From assembly GCA_964017195.1 (NCBI GenBank), contig CAXHKT010000130.1, positions 62,001 through 126,000 of the forward strand: DNA of 64,000 bases, in the 5' to 3' direction. Shown here piece by piece: positions 1 through 10,195 of this stretch. The DNA comes from Siderastrea radians (Eukaryota; Cnidaria; Anthozoa; Scleractinia; Rhizangiidae). The notes beneath the pieces were generated by a model. That model searched no databases and was not told where the DNA came from. It worked only from the letters and a program-made list of their open reading frames with translations. A program made the translations under genes and the position numbers. How positions within the stretch are numbered: the first letter of the stretch is position 1; each line of letters starts with the position of its first letter.

Positions 1-1
1 C

Positions 2-781
2 GATCTTCTGTATCTCCCACACGATCGCCCACCACGCTCCCGTAAAACTTTTAAATATGCCCTCACAGTGGTAGATGTGGCCTCTCGATACAAAGAGGCC
101 GAACCGTTGACCACAAAAGAGGCCAAAGAAGTCGCAGCTGCTCTGGAACAGATTTATAGTCGTGGTCCTTTGAAGTGGCCGAAACTGCTTCAGGTCGATC
201 CTGGTCGTGAGTTTATGGGCGCTGTGAATCAACTGCTTTCGAAACATAATGTCGAGGTTAGACGCGGCCGTGTGGATATTCACCGTGATCAAGCTATCGT
301 TGAAAGATTCAACTGCACCCTGGCTGAACGACTGTACATGTTTGGACACCAATATGGGGTTGAAATGCGCCTCCCAGACGACAAAAGATCGACTGAATGG
401 GTGGCCCGACCGCCCGCTGTTATTTCAGCTTTGAATAAAGAAGTCACTCGACTGACCGGTCAGAAACCCGTTGAGACCATCAAAGAGAAAACTGTTCCAT
501 CCAAACCCTCGACCCCTTATTTGAGACTCGTTGGTGTAAACGAAAAGAAGCTCCCCTCCGGTTTAAGTGTTCGCTATGTCTATCAACCCGGTGAACTTGA
601 AGGTGGCCGGCAAAGAGCTACCGACCCAATCTGGTCTCTGAAAGTTTACGAGATTGAAAAGATTATGATAAAACCAAATGCACCGGTTCTCTATTATTTG
701 TTTGACGGACCAAAACGCGGGTTTGTCCGCGAAGAGCTTTTGGTTGTCCCTCCAGATACACAGCTACCACCGGCAATCTAA
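2..781 (+). CDS. Polinton/Maverick-type retroviral-like integrase (5' end outside window)
   Basis: The frame is open from base 2 to the TAA at 779-781, so the start lies upstream of the window; a GTG at 68 is internal. The protein carries the three acidic residues of a DDE (retroviral rve-type) integrase core: D in TVVDVASRYKEA, D in LQVDPGREFMG and E in QAIVERFN, with normal spacing. The C-terminal part (about residues 165-237 counted from base 68) is a basic/aromatic region like that of Polinton integrases. It would insert the element's linear DNA into chromosomes. The family is assigned from its position tail to tail with a protein-primed DNA polymerase B gene, which is the Polinton pairing; a Gypsy-like integrase alone would be the alternative. 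This frame has no internal stop, unlike its partner polymerase, so it decayed more slowly or belongs to a younger fragment. Confidence 0.85.
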   Translation, partial: DLLYLPHDRPPRSRKTFKYALTVVDVASRYKEAEPLTTKEAKEVAAALEQIYSRGPLKWPKLLQVDPGREFMGAVNQLLSKHNVEVRRGRVDIHRDQAIVERFNCTLAERLYMFGHQYGVEMRLPDDKRSTEWVARPPAVISALNKEVTRLTGQKPVETIKEKTVPSKPSTPYLRLVGVNEKKLPSGLSVRYVYQPGELEGGRQRATDPIWSLKVYEIEKIMIKPNAPVLYYLFDGPKRGFVREELLVVPPDTQLPPAI

Positions 782-3700
782 CCATGAAATTCGATCGGTT
801 CTGTGTGAATGCCGTCTTCCAGTACCCAGCGTTTGTCGTAGTAAGCGCTCAACCCCAGCTTCTGCTGCTCGTAAGTGACCATCCGCCCGTCCCGCATCCT
901 GAAACCTCTGTTAGTTGCTATGTCCTTGCTGCCTTCCAAAGCTGCCTTGAAACGCTGCCAGGTTATCTCGTTTTGCTTCTTCGACATCTCCTTTGTGCTA
1001 AACGTCTTTTTTTCGCCCTCAGGTTCGTCGACGAAATAACATTTTGAGCAGAGCGCAATCATCCGGCTGCCCACACACTCAGGCTTAAAGAGACCAGGGG
1101 TCCGAGCGCTCCACTTGTCCCATGCCAGCCACTGTTTTTTGTGCCTCGAATTCTGGTTTCAGCTCCGGCCGAACAATGTCCTCGATCCGCTCAGCAGAGA
1201 TAGCTATGTAGTTGCTGTCCGTGTCCATTTGGATCAGGTCAAAATACCTGTCAAGAAAGTCGTAATAAAATTCCAACATCCGCAGCTTCGCCAGCTGATA
1301 GACAGCGATTCCAACATAAAATGGCCGTCTGATTGTGATCCGAGGCTTCCGGCTTTCCAACTCATACGCCTGCCCGATCGCAAGGCTCTGTCGACTACCT
1401 TCTCGTCTTTTGTGTAAATGATGTTTGTTTGCCGCTCCAAGGCTTCGATGAGCTTCCCGTACCCGCTGTCCCCCAGCAGTTTGAACACCTCAGCCACCAG
1501 CGCCTTGCTTTTTTCCACGTCTCCTGTCCGGCGCGCCTCCGTCACCTGCTCCACGAACCAGGGAAAGATCTTGGCCGGTTGGTAGTCAATCGTCCGATAA
1601 ACCTTTGTGATAACCGCCCCGTGGTCCACATACCAGAGCAGCAGAGGGGCGTACACCAACAACCTCTCTGCAGACAACGCGCCCACGAGTTTTCTTCCCG
1701 TCTCCGCGCTTTCTGCCTGTACGCCGCAAGTAATCAAGCATATGTTTCGGGAAAACTTCAATCGGCACCTCTTTGTTGCAGAAGAACGGGCACATTCCCT
1801 CGAACTTTGGGCGCAAAGGCTCTGGAATTTCTATATCGACTTCGGCAAATCCGAACCAGTTTCCTTCTTTAAGCCTGTGCGTTAGTACAGGAGCCGCCTC
1901 CGCTTGGAACTCGTCGTTGTAGTGCACGACCCTTTCCTTCCCGCAAGGCATTTCTCTGAGCATGGTTGAAAGATAGAGGGCGTTGGCGTCATAACCCAGA
2001 ATATTTTTGCAAAGACGGGGTTCCGCTATTCGATGAGATCTTATCCCTGTAACACCAACTTCGTGGTCCCTTGTGAAAACGAGGCTCGGGCCCCCGACAA
2101 CAGCTTCTTTCAGCATTTCATACGCTTCTTTGCCCGGGCTGTAAAGCTCTGCGCCCTGCTCAACCGCTCCCCGAAGCAAGTAATGTAAACTCACGTCTGG
2201 GACACTGACAGCATCTTTCAGGATGTCGATTCCCTTCTCAGTGTAGAAGGTTCTCATCTTTTCCAGAGCCTCAAGGCCGGGAGCCACATCAAGATTATTG
2301 TAGTAACTCAGCCAGTCTGCGAAGGTACGCATGCCTTTTTCTTTGAACAGACGCTGACACCCCTCCCATTCATCTCGCGTGAGAATGTAGTCGCCCTTCA
2401 GTTGTGAGTACCCCGCTGGATAGTCTGGGAGCCCAGGATAATCAAGCTTTTTGGGAGAATCGAACCACTCGTACGGAAACCATGATTTCTCAGCTGTGCA
2501 TTCGTATGCTTTCGTCCACTTTTCATAGCTGGTCCCCGGCCCAAGGTAGTTGATGATGTCAAGGAAACGGAAGCCCCAAGTGAGCAAGAACATTATTTTG
2601 TTCCCGTTTTTGCCACTCTGACTTTGCCAGTTGTGTCAGCAAGGCCGTCCGCGAAGTGATTTTTGATCAGATTCAGATCGTAACTGCCAGAGTTGAACCC
2701 GACTACAGGAACCTGATTGCACCATTCCTCGATTTTTTGCCGCTGCGCTTTTGGAAGCACGCCCACGTCTTCTGGCATAAATTCCGCTCTTACTTGGGCC
2801 CGGATTTTTTTCCCGCGTCTCTCCAGCTCTTCCATAAGCTTGCGGACCAGCTCCGCGGGGTTTCTTTCACAGATGTGGGTGGACTCTCTTTCAAGGGTGT
2901 CACCGATGCTCACCGAGATTGGCACATGCGCGTTTTCGATCGTGAGCGTTAGCGTCGGCTCCTTCCGCTGATTATTGTCGCCATGCGCCTCGAAATCGTA
3001 CTAGATCGCGTGCGGGTAACTTTTTGTTTCGGCTCGCGGTGGATCAACAACGATTTCCCTTGCTTCGCACGCCCAAACCTCGATCACGCGGTAGCCGGCC
3101 TTTCGTAGCAATCCTGTGCGTTTCATTGTGGCTTTGAACCGGTCTTCGCGTGTTTGGTTGTTGTGGTCAATGATTTTGTCACGATCTCGCGGGTAACATT
3201 TTCGACACCCGTGGCAGTGGCAGCCGTGGTATTGAAATACAGTCTTCGTTTCATGGTTTTACCCGTCGATAGGTGCGCTCAACCCAACGCTCGCCACCAT
3301 GCCCGCACATTGCGTGATGAATGTGAATTTTCCGCCGCTTGGCTTCTTGGTTAAGCCACCAAAGCGATTCTTTTGAAGCTCGATGGTTTGGATAGAAAGC
3401 CTTCTCGAAGGGCTTCGACCTTTTCGCCCGGGCAATTAACCTTTTTTCCTTGCCAGCAAGTTTGGGAATGACGTTGAAGGCTGCGTGCTTGTGTGTCTCG
3501 CGTAGCAATGGGTGCATGCATACGTTTTCGCCAACCTTGCAATATCCTTGATGATGAACGCGTGCCCTCCAAAAATACCGATTGTCAGAATATTCTTCAA
3601 CTGAGCTGGCGGGTTTCGTCTAAGGTGCCATACCACTTCGGCATCTTCTACCTGCTCGGGCTTATAAACCCGGATACCGAGCCAATCAGAGAAAGCGGCA

Positions 3701-4656
3701 CCCTGATTCAAATGTCTTTCAACCTTGTCTAATTCATCCAGAGGTGTTTTTGGGCAGTTGGTCGGCGCAGTTTTGAGTTTGCAGAAACTCTTAGCGAGAC
3801 CGCGGGCTGCTTTTGTGCTTCGATCAAGACGCGCTCCTCGGTGCACAGCAATACAACGCCGTAGACACAAGTTATCTTGATAGGTATCCAGCGCCACCAT
3901 CGACCGGCAATGTGCAAGGTTGCGCAGCCAGTCTGGTAAGGGGCCTGTGTCCAACAACGGCTGCTGACGGTCAAGCACAACCTTCACATCAACATTAAAT
4001 ATGCTTACAAACTCCCACTTAGTAGATGGTCTTTTGATTTTGTCAGAGTCCAGGCGTTTCGTCTCCTGTTCACTCAGCTATTTCTCCGCTGCAGAAAGGT
4101 CATTAATCCAAGATGAGCCGTGGTTAGTGTAGTAGACAATGACCGTATAATTTTCAATGTTGCGCAACTGATACGAGTAAACATGCCTGATATAAAACGC
4201 TGTGTGAACATTTCCTCGAATATTTTCCATAAAGTTTGGTGTGAGGTTTTTTTCCAGACCTCTGATGAAGCGCCATTGAATAAAACGCCGCCCTTTACTC
4301 TCTATCCCCTCATGTCTTGCGTCATCGTACAGAGCCAGAATCTCATTCTGGTAGTCTGTCACCGTTCGGATATTCTGTGGAGGAAAGGGATCGAACTCCC
4401 TCAGAAGTCCTTGCCTTTTTCTCGCCTTTCTTTTCCGGGGAGGAGATCTTGGTTGGAAAGGTTTAGGAAGTAAAGGTTTATGTAAACGCTTCTCCGTTTC
4501 TTGGGAAATGGGTTCATCCAGCACGTGCTGAATGATCTTTTGAACAGCAGGCACGTTTTCTGCAAGTAATTGCTGTAAATACTGCAAAGTTGCTGGATCA
4601 ATTTCCGCATGTTGTTCTTTCAAATTTTCTTCAAAGTTTTGCCCAACAGAAGACAT
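778..4656 (-). pseudogene. Polinton family B (protein-primed) DNA polymerase, broken by stops and frameshifts
   Basis: Read right to left, successive frames give the parts of one large polymerase. The 4656-4081 part is a basic N-terminal region. 3987-3436 has an OTU-like DNLCLRRC motif and a Cys/His cluster (YACTHCYARH). About 3517-3004 is a nuclease-like region with VFQYHGCHCHGC and GYRVIEVWACEA. 3000-2593 is the 3'-5' exonuclease (YDFEAHGD, then FNSGSYDLNLIKNHF). 2593-778 is the polymerase: motif A GYDANALYLS, motif B around LLGDSGYGKL, motif C MDTDSNYIAI, then a tail with a CSKC pair. Breaks seen: in-frame stops at 4078-4080 and 3001-3003, and frame changes near 3500, 3255, 2594, 1700, 1370 and 1110. 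It would copy the element genome from a terminal protein. It ends on the integrase stop codon. Calling the 4656-4081 ORF the true N-terminus is inference, because it is in the same frame across one stop. Confidence 0.88.
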
Positions 4657-4781
4657 TGGCGACTTGTATAATTATAAAGTGAAATAATTGAGAAACTTTT
4701 AGTATAATGAAAGGTGTTCAATTCTCTAATAGAGAAATTTTGATATAATGTAAGGTGTTCAATTCTCTAATTGGGTTGTTC
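4657..4781. repeat. Upstream flank of the polymerase with a near-perfect 27-bp direct repeat
   Basis: Two copies of a motif beginning TATAATG and continuing AAGGTGTTCAATTCTCTAAT lie at about 4703-4730 and 4744-4771. They stand directly upstream of the polymerase N-terminal frame. They could be promoter or subterminal repeats of the Polinton; nothing in the sequence decides. Confidence 0.5.
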
Positions 4782-4957
4782 AGTAGTAATAGGTGTAGTC
4801 GACAAATACAACCTGATAGCCAAAGTATTATTTTTCGTGTTTTAAACCTCCCACCGTAATAACCGAAGCGAGTGAGGTCATTACGGTGGGAGGTTTAAAA
4901 CACGAAAATAATACTCTGGCTATCAGGTGGTATTTGTCGACTACACCTATTACTACT
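4782..4957. repeat. Foldback element / long hairpin
   Basis: The left arm 4782-4860 and the right arm 4880-4957 are inverted copies of about 78 bp with only a few mismatches. The outer ends read AGTAGTAATAGGTGTAG and its complement; the 19-bp loop contains CGAAGCGAGTGAGG. The arms could pair into one cruciform. No target-site duplication is visible. It cuts off a gene-like ORF that enters from the right (5127-4958). Confidence 0.85.
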
Positions 4958-5127
4958 AGCTCTATGTTCGATATGACGAGACCAGGAAGGGTTGAAATTC
5001 CTTCATGTTCACTTGACTCGTGTATCAAAACTGTTGAACTGGGAAAGGCTGTAATACTACCAATTTGTTGCATGACACTTCGTCGTCCAAATGTCATGAT
5101 TTCATAAATATTGCGTTTATCTAAGTA
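4958..5127 (-). other. Exon-like ORF segment after a strong splice acceptor, family unknown
   Basis: On the minus strand a pyrimidine-rich tract ends in CAG at 5130-5128. It is followed by an open stretch (YLDKRNIYEIMTFGRRSV... to ...LPGLVISNIEL) that stops being gene-like at the foldback repeat. An upstream block with a good donor (5451/5450) lies 323 bases away. However, the frame of that block would hit a stop three codons into this segment, so the two are either not joined in this frame or the gene is dead. I do not recognise the family. Confidence 0.3.
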
Positions 5128-5643
5128 CTGAAAGAAAGCCAAAAGCAAAAGGCTTTTCTTTGTCGATGGATCGATGGATCAAAAAGAACATCAAATTTGA
5201 CCATGTGCCTTTACTCAGAATGTCATAAAATTACATGTTTAAGGACTAAATAAATTGTTCTTTTGAAGTACATGATGTTTAGTTTGGGCAAACGATTTCG
5301 GAATTTTCAGGAAATTTTTGAAAACCAGTGCATAGAAGGCATAAAATCACGCAATCCGGTGAATGCGTGACCAACATTAAACTGGAATAAAATTCCTTCA
5401 GCTGGAAATATCAGCAACGTAGACGCATAAAACAACCTCAGTGTACTAACCTGTACAGAGATATGCTATTCTAAGGGCTCCAAAGTCCTTATTTTTGCCG
5501 TTTGTTGCATGCAGATCTCCTTGAGCTTTGACAGTTGCTCGATCGTTGTTTGAATAGTTACGGCTCCAAACTTGAAATGTTATAATTCTTGCATCTTTGT
5601 GCTCCTTGTCCCATCGATATCCTTGTCTTGTGAAAATTGACAT
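5128..5643 (-). repeat. Gene-like block duplicated in inverted orientation at about 12390-12797
   Basis: The minus strand holds a 65-residue ORF (5643-5446) ending KDFGALRIAYLCTG. Its last bases coincide with a donor-like CAG|GTTAGT (exon end 5451), followed by about 320 bases. The same order occurs on the plus strand around 12400-12797: a KHFGPLTITYPCTG frame, the same donor at 12491/12492, then a similar downstream sequence. Both flanks are conserved for about 300 bp with indels. Function unknown; it could be a duplicated exon-intron unit or simply a repeat. Confidence 0.55.
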
Positions 5644-7600
5644 TTAATCCTCTGAAAACCAATTTCAAAAGTGGAATTGTTGAAGAGGCCTTTCAATAGT
5701 ACAGCTTTCAATCAGGGATGTGACGCTTACGTGATACGCTACATGATTTCCGAAGCATGACCATTGTTTGTTCACGGGGGAGCCTGTGTGCAAGTTCACA
5801 TTTTTTTCCCTCGCCTCAAAAAATTGTGGGAAAAATTGTGTCTATACATGACAGAGGCTAGAACTAAGACCAAGGAGGAGTGAAGGTACGCTTTATCCTT
5901 AGTAATATACAAGATAGTTGCGTACTTCAGGGGCATATGGCTGGTTCCAAATAAATTTAGCTAAAGAGATACATTGTTTTACTATTACTGCAGGAATGAG
6001 GGTAACTCACCCTATTTCCATAAGGAATATAAAACAACTATTAAAATACTTGCTGAGATATGGACCAACGGTCAGACACTTTTCTAACAGAGTGAGCGCT
6101 AGGTGGTTATAAAGAGCACGAGGACCAAGCATGTGTATTTTTAAGTGACAGAGATTTTTCGTTCACCCACGGACCTGTCACGCACTTTGCACTTATTATT
6201 TCAACTTGGCACTTGCTATCTTAGAGTGTGCATGTAGCACTGCTCACCCACCTATTCTCCAGTCTAAGTGTTCCATAGGAGTCCCTTGACTATCAAGAAA
6301 GCTATATGCGAGAATCTCAGTAGCTTAGTACTTCTCACCAAGAAAAACAAAACAAAGAGCTGAAACCTACCACCCAAAGGTCCGTGGGTGTACTAGAAAT
6401 AATTAAATAAAATGGTCTTAGACATACTTTAGGGTATTCCGTTCTATTAGAGAGATATGTTGGCTTATTACAGTGGAGACTAGCAATTCTCATTTATTTC
6501 TGTGGCATTGATTGCATGCCCCTGACAGGTTCTTCTAAGATGCCCAATGTATGGTTGCAGGGTGGGGCATTTGTCGCCGATTTCAACTATAGCGAATTTC
6601 ACATTTTTACTATTTAAGCTAAATTTCTGCTTATTTTATTAGATTTCAAGAAGAAGGCATTGGATATTCTTATCAAAAGAGAGATTAATCTGTTCAAAAA
6701 CCATGTATTACTATTTTACTAGCCCCCCTCCTTTCTCAATTTGTTTCCATTAGCTAAGCCCACAGGAACAAGGACATCTGTTTTCTGAAAAATAACGGCT
6801 TCGATACCTCCTTCCCCACTGCTCTGTCACCTTTATGTTTGTGTACCTTTTCCAGTACTGCGTTGGGCGATTTCAGAAGGAACTTGGCATGCACTCGATT
6901 TCCTCCGCCATCCAATGCCGAGTTCGGATCCGTGAAAGGGACAGATAGCCTGATCGATTGCACTGCATAAAAGCTGGCTCTTGTGCACACAAGCCGATAA
7001 GCTCTGTCTTGCTTTCATTGCCAGAAAATGATCATCAAGCGGACTGATGGCTCCTTTATTCACATGTCAGAAAGATGTAAGTAACAAGTTCAGTCGACTT
7101 TTTTTTCTGTCTCGACCGTCGTGTGAACAAAAACTGTCGACGATGGTTAAAAAGAAGAAGAAAGAACGGTTTCGTTCACACGAAGAGACCACCAAAAAAG
7201 CGCTAATTCGCGTTGATGTTGAATTGAAGATTGTAGTTCGACACCTGGGAAATGTAAAATATACCTATAAAATGCAGTTAATCTACAGAATTACGTTACG
7301 TATTCAGAGGATACTCAAATGTTCGGTCATGACTCTTCTGGTACAAGGGAGAAATTGATACATATTTCCCCCCAGGAACTCCAAATGTGCTCTCAGTCTA
7401 TTTCCGGATTTTATAATTTGTGAAAATCCTCCAAAAAGGGGCATGAAGTTTTATGTAAACGGCAGAAGTACATCAATTCCAGTCGAAAAATTGGCCGCTT
7501 TGAAATGTCAATATTTAAACAAATGCAGGGACAAAACACAAACCGCCAGTTCATCACACCGTGCTATATTTGCGTTACGGCAGACAAATCATTTATAACT
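5644..7600. other. Stretch without recognisable genes
   Basis: Short ORFs here (for example 6754-6990 and 6833-7063 on the minus strand, 7047-7358 on the plus strand) have no family resemblance, overlap each other and look like chance. A 13-bp inverted repeat, CACCCACGGACCT, lies at about 6165-6177 and 6377-6389 and could mark a ~230-bp mini-element. Otherwise it is AT-rich sequence. Confidence 0.5.
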
Positions 7601-7654
7601 TTGCCTTAGCTTCTCGGGATTATTCGCGAAATTTATGACAGTGTGCGAAAACCT

Positions 7655-7705
7655 ATGGAAAGATTTCCGCACAGCCCCATACTTTATTAAGCATGCAGAA
7701 TAAAT
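7655..7705. repeat. Short repeat with an inverted copy at about 12075-12122
   Basis: The 23-bp core (AAGATTTCCGCACAGCCCCA then TAC) with partly matching flanks appears here and as its reverse complement near 12092-12115. Together with the 5.1-5.6 / 12.4-12.8 kb pair, the copies are arranged as nested inverted repeats. Confidence 0.6.
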
Positions 7706-7880
7706 TAATTATGCACGCGCTCTATTGTCTTTGAAGACAATGGCTCTTTGAATATACATATTGATAATTACTACTTACTTTTTCAATAAAAATGGATTTA
7801 GTGGCGTTTCCCTTTTTTTCTCTCTTTTTTACTCCTTCCTTTCCGTTCCTCCTCTTTTCTTCTTCATTTCTTTTACCCAG

Positions 7881-8038
7881 TCCCTTACCGTTTTTTTTTC
7901 TTCTTTTTTTTCTTTTGATTTACCCTCAGCCGGCCTCGAACTCTCACTCTTCATCTTACCTTTGAATTAGCTGTCCACCTGCTATACCACTACACCACGG
8001 TGATTTGTTCACATTTCCTTACCGCTTACCGCTTACCG
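7881..8038 (-). repeat. tRNA-derived SINE-like unit, copy 1 of a tandem pair
   Basis: On the minus strand it carries an A-box-like TGGTGTAGTGGTA (about 7987-7999) and, about 50 bases on, a B-box GAGTTCGAGGCC (about 7932-7943). A pyrimidine-rich plus-strand tract (A-rich on the minus strand) follows. This is the arrangement of an internal RNA polymerase III promoter in a tRNA-like SINE. A complete cloverleaf is not evident, so I do not call it a working tRNA gene. Confidence 0.65.
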
Positions 8039-8177
8039 TCCCTTACCGCTTTTTTTTCTTCTTTTTTTTCCTTTTGATTTACCCTCAGCTGGCCTCGAAC
8101 TCTCACTCTTCATCTTACCTTTGAATTAGCTGTCCACCTGCTATACCACTACACCACGGTGATTTGTTCACATTTCC
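8039..8177 (-). repeat. tRNA-derived SINE-like unit, copy 2 of a tandem pair
   Basis: It repeats the preceding unit almost base for base (the same A box at about 8147-8159 and B box at about 8091-8102), including the TTACCG-plus-pyrimidine leader. The two units are head to tail with a period of about 158 bp, pointing to a local tandem duplication and not to two independent insertions. Confidence 0.65.
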
Positions 8178-8282
8178 CCGGCGATGAATTATTTTTAAGT
8201 TTACCTACCAATTAACATTATTAAAATTCGACGAAATTTACATTTGAATTACTTCTATTACAAAGACACCTCACCTTTTAGA

Positions 8283-9596
8283 CCATCCTCGGAGACCCAG
8301 GGGCAGCTAGTCGGGACGACGGGATTTTCATGGGCAAAATTTTACAACAAGAGCGGGAGAGCCCCTGGGCACTTACTCTTACCGAAGGAGTTCCAGAAGC
8401 GTTTGAAATCCCGCCTTCTGATTGGCCAGAAAAATTTTTTTCTGGCCAATCAGTGAAGGGGAACAGCCGGGTGACTCTCATGTCTTCTCACACGAGGTTG
8501 TTTTCCTCATCAATCTTCGTAGTAGCGTGGCCCGTTCAACGGGAACATTTTTGAGGAGAGCTTCAGAAAAAAATAATGATAAATAAACGAAGTCGAGGAA
8601 ATCGCAAACTATAACGTGGCCACAAGAAAACAAACACTCACAGGGAATTTTTCACGGCGGACTTATCGAAGGTAACGCAAATTTTTAGAGCTAGCGACTT
8701 CCCCTTTCTCCAATGTAACTAATTATTTCTCCTTCTTCGTTGATCTTCGTCTGAAACTTTCCATCTCTGATGCACGGGCCACGCAACTATGTTGATCGAG
8801 CGTGTCATGTCACGTACTAGAGAGACATCGACCGTTAGGCAGAAAATCGCCCAGATCGGCCTCCAGAAGCTCGGAAAAGCAATAAAAACAGCAAACACAC
8901 AGCAGGTAATGTTTTTGAAACTTTATTTCCATTTTAATGTATTTTCAGCGGAAAACTGCCGATTTTTTTCGATCGAATTTCAGCTCCATACAAACACTCA
9001 AATGACGCTTTGGTTAACTGTGGTTCCCACGCTCGATCGACATAGTTGTGTGGCCCGTGCATCGGAGATTCCGGTGGAAAGTTTCAGACGTAGTTCAACG
9101 AACAAGGAGAAATAATTAGTTACATCGTTTACTCGAATAGCTATTAGCCTCATGCAACACTTGAGAAAGGGGAGTCGTTAGCTCTAAAAATTTACGATAC
9201 CTTCGATAAGTCCTTCGTGAAAAATCCCGCTGAGTGTTTGTTTTCTTCCGGCCACGTTATAGTTTGCGATTTCTTCGACTTCGTTTATTTATTTAGCATT
9301 AATTTCTTTTTTCTGAAGCTCTCCTCAAAAATGTTCCCGTTGAACTGGCCACTCTACTACGAAGATTGATGAGGAAAACAACCTCGTGTAAGAAGGCATG
9401 AGAGTCGCCTGGCTGTTCCTCTTCGCTGATTGGCCAGAAAAAAATTTTCTGGCCAATCAGAAGCCGGGATTTCAAGCGCTTCTGGAAGTCGTTCGGTAAG
9501 ACTAAGTGCCCAGGGGCACTCCCGCTCTTGTTGTAAACTTTCGCCCATGAAAATCCCGTCGTCCCCGGACTAGCTGCCCCTGGGTCTCCGAGGATG
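8283..9596. mobile_element. DNA transposon derivative with ~500-bp terminal inverted repeats and 8-bp target duplication
   Basis: The ends are inverted copies starting (C)CATCCTCGGAGACCCAGGGG. The inverted similarity runs about 500 bp inward on both sides (8283 to about 8810, and about 9020 to 9596), leaving a unique centre of roughly 200 bp. The 8-bp direct repeat CTTTTAGA flanks it at 8275-8282 and 9597-9604. An 8-bp duplication fits the hAT or P superfamilies. No transposase frame is present, so it depends on another element. Each arm also holds an internal palindrome (TGATTGGCCAGAAAA and its complement near 8419-8452 and 9429-9461) containing CCAAT boxes. Confidence 0.85.
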
Positions 9597-9701
9597 CTTT
9601 TAGACTTACTGCACGAAAAAATGATTTATTTTTGTCCATCCATTGGTTCTCAGTACAAAAAGACCACGCATTTTTACTTTCTTTCTCTCACTCTTCTGCT
9701 C

Positions 9702-10068
9702 GATCCAGTATTCGGCGGCATTTGCCGTGAAACGAAGACCTGCTTCCTTGTTCCGGTAGAGCGCAGGGATAAAGATACACTTTTGCCCATCATAGACGCA
9801 CACATATTGCCAGGAACGCGCGTGATGAGCGACAAGCGGAAAGCTTATGATTGCCAACAAAACGAAGGCTATATTCATCTCATAGTGCACTGGTACAGTT
9901 TAAACTTCGTAGACTTAGACGCAGAGGTTTGCTCCGTACAGGAACGTCCAAAGAACTCTTCGAAAGTTACCTACAGGAGTGGATGTAGCGTCAGCACTAT
10001 AAGAAGGATGCTTTTGGCAACATTATCAAGCATATCATCGACCTTTTTAAGGTCCACAAGGACGCATA
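9702..10068 (+). pseudogene. Merlin (IS1016/ISXO2-like) transposase fragment
   Basis: The frame gives PVFGGICRETKTCFLVPVER, RRDKDTLLPIIDAHILPGT, RVMSDKRKAYD and HWYSLNFVD, the DDE core signature of ISXO2/Merlin transposases. After about 9930 the match moves to another frame (SKELFESYLQEWM, a stop, then AFGNIIKHIIDLF), the usual C-terminal end. The N-terminal part is missing: what precedes it does not resemble the family, and the 8283-9596 element lies immediately to the left. It is a dead fragment with at least one frameshift and one stop. The enzyme normally cuts and pastes elements with 8-9 bp duplications. Confidence 0.8.
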
Positions 10069-10195
10069 AATGGTTCAGTTCCCGGAGTACCACTTTATGC
10101 ACCGTTCGTAGTCCGGCCACGCTACCTTTCAAGAGGGATGGCAAGAATAAAATACGAAAACTTCGTGCTTCACAAGCATTGACTCCGTGTTAACA

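Noticed and set aside
7761..7970. 69-residue plus-strand ORF rich in Phe and Ser
   Set aside because: It is a translation of the pyrimidine tract and the antisense of the SINE unit.
7932..8159. Functional tRNA genes
   Set aside because: A and B boxes are present, but acceptor and anticodon stems are not; tandem SINE-like units explain them better.
8789..9115. 108-residue ORF in the centre of the long-TIR element as its transposase
   Set aside because: Most of it is arm sequence, there are no catalytic motifs, and the unique centre is only ~200 bp.
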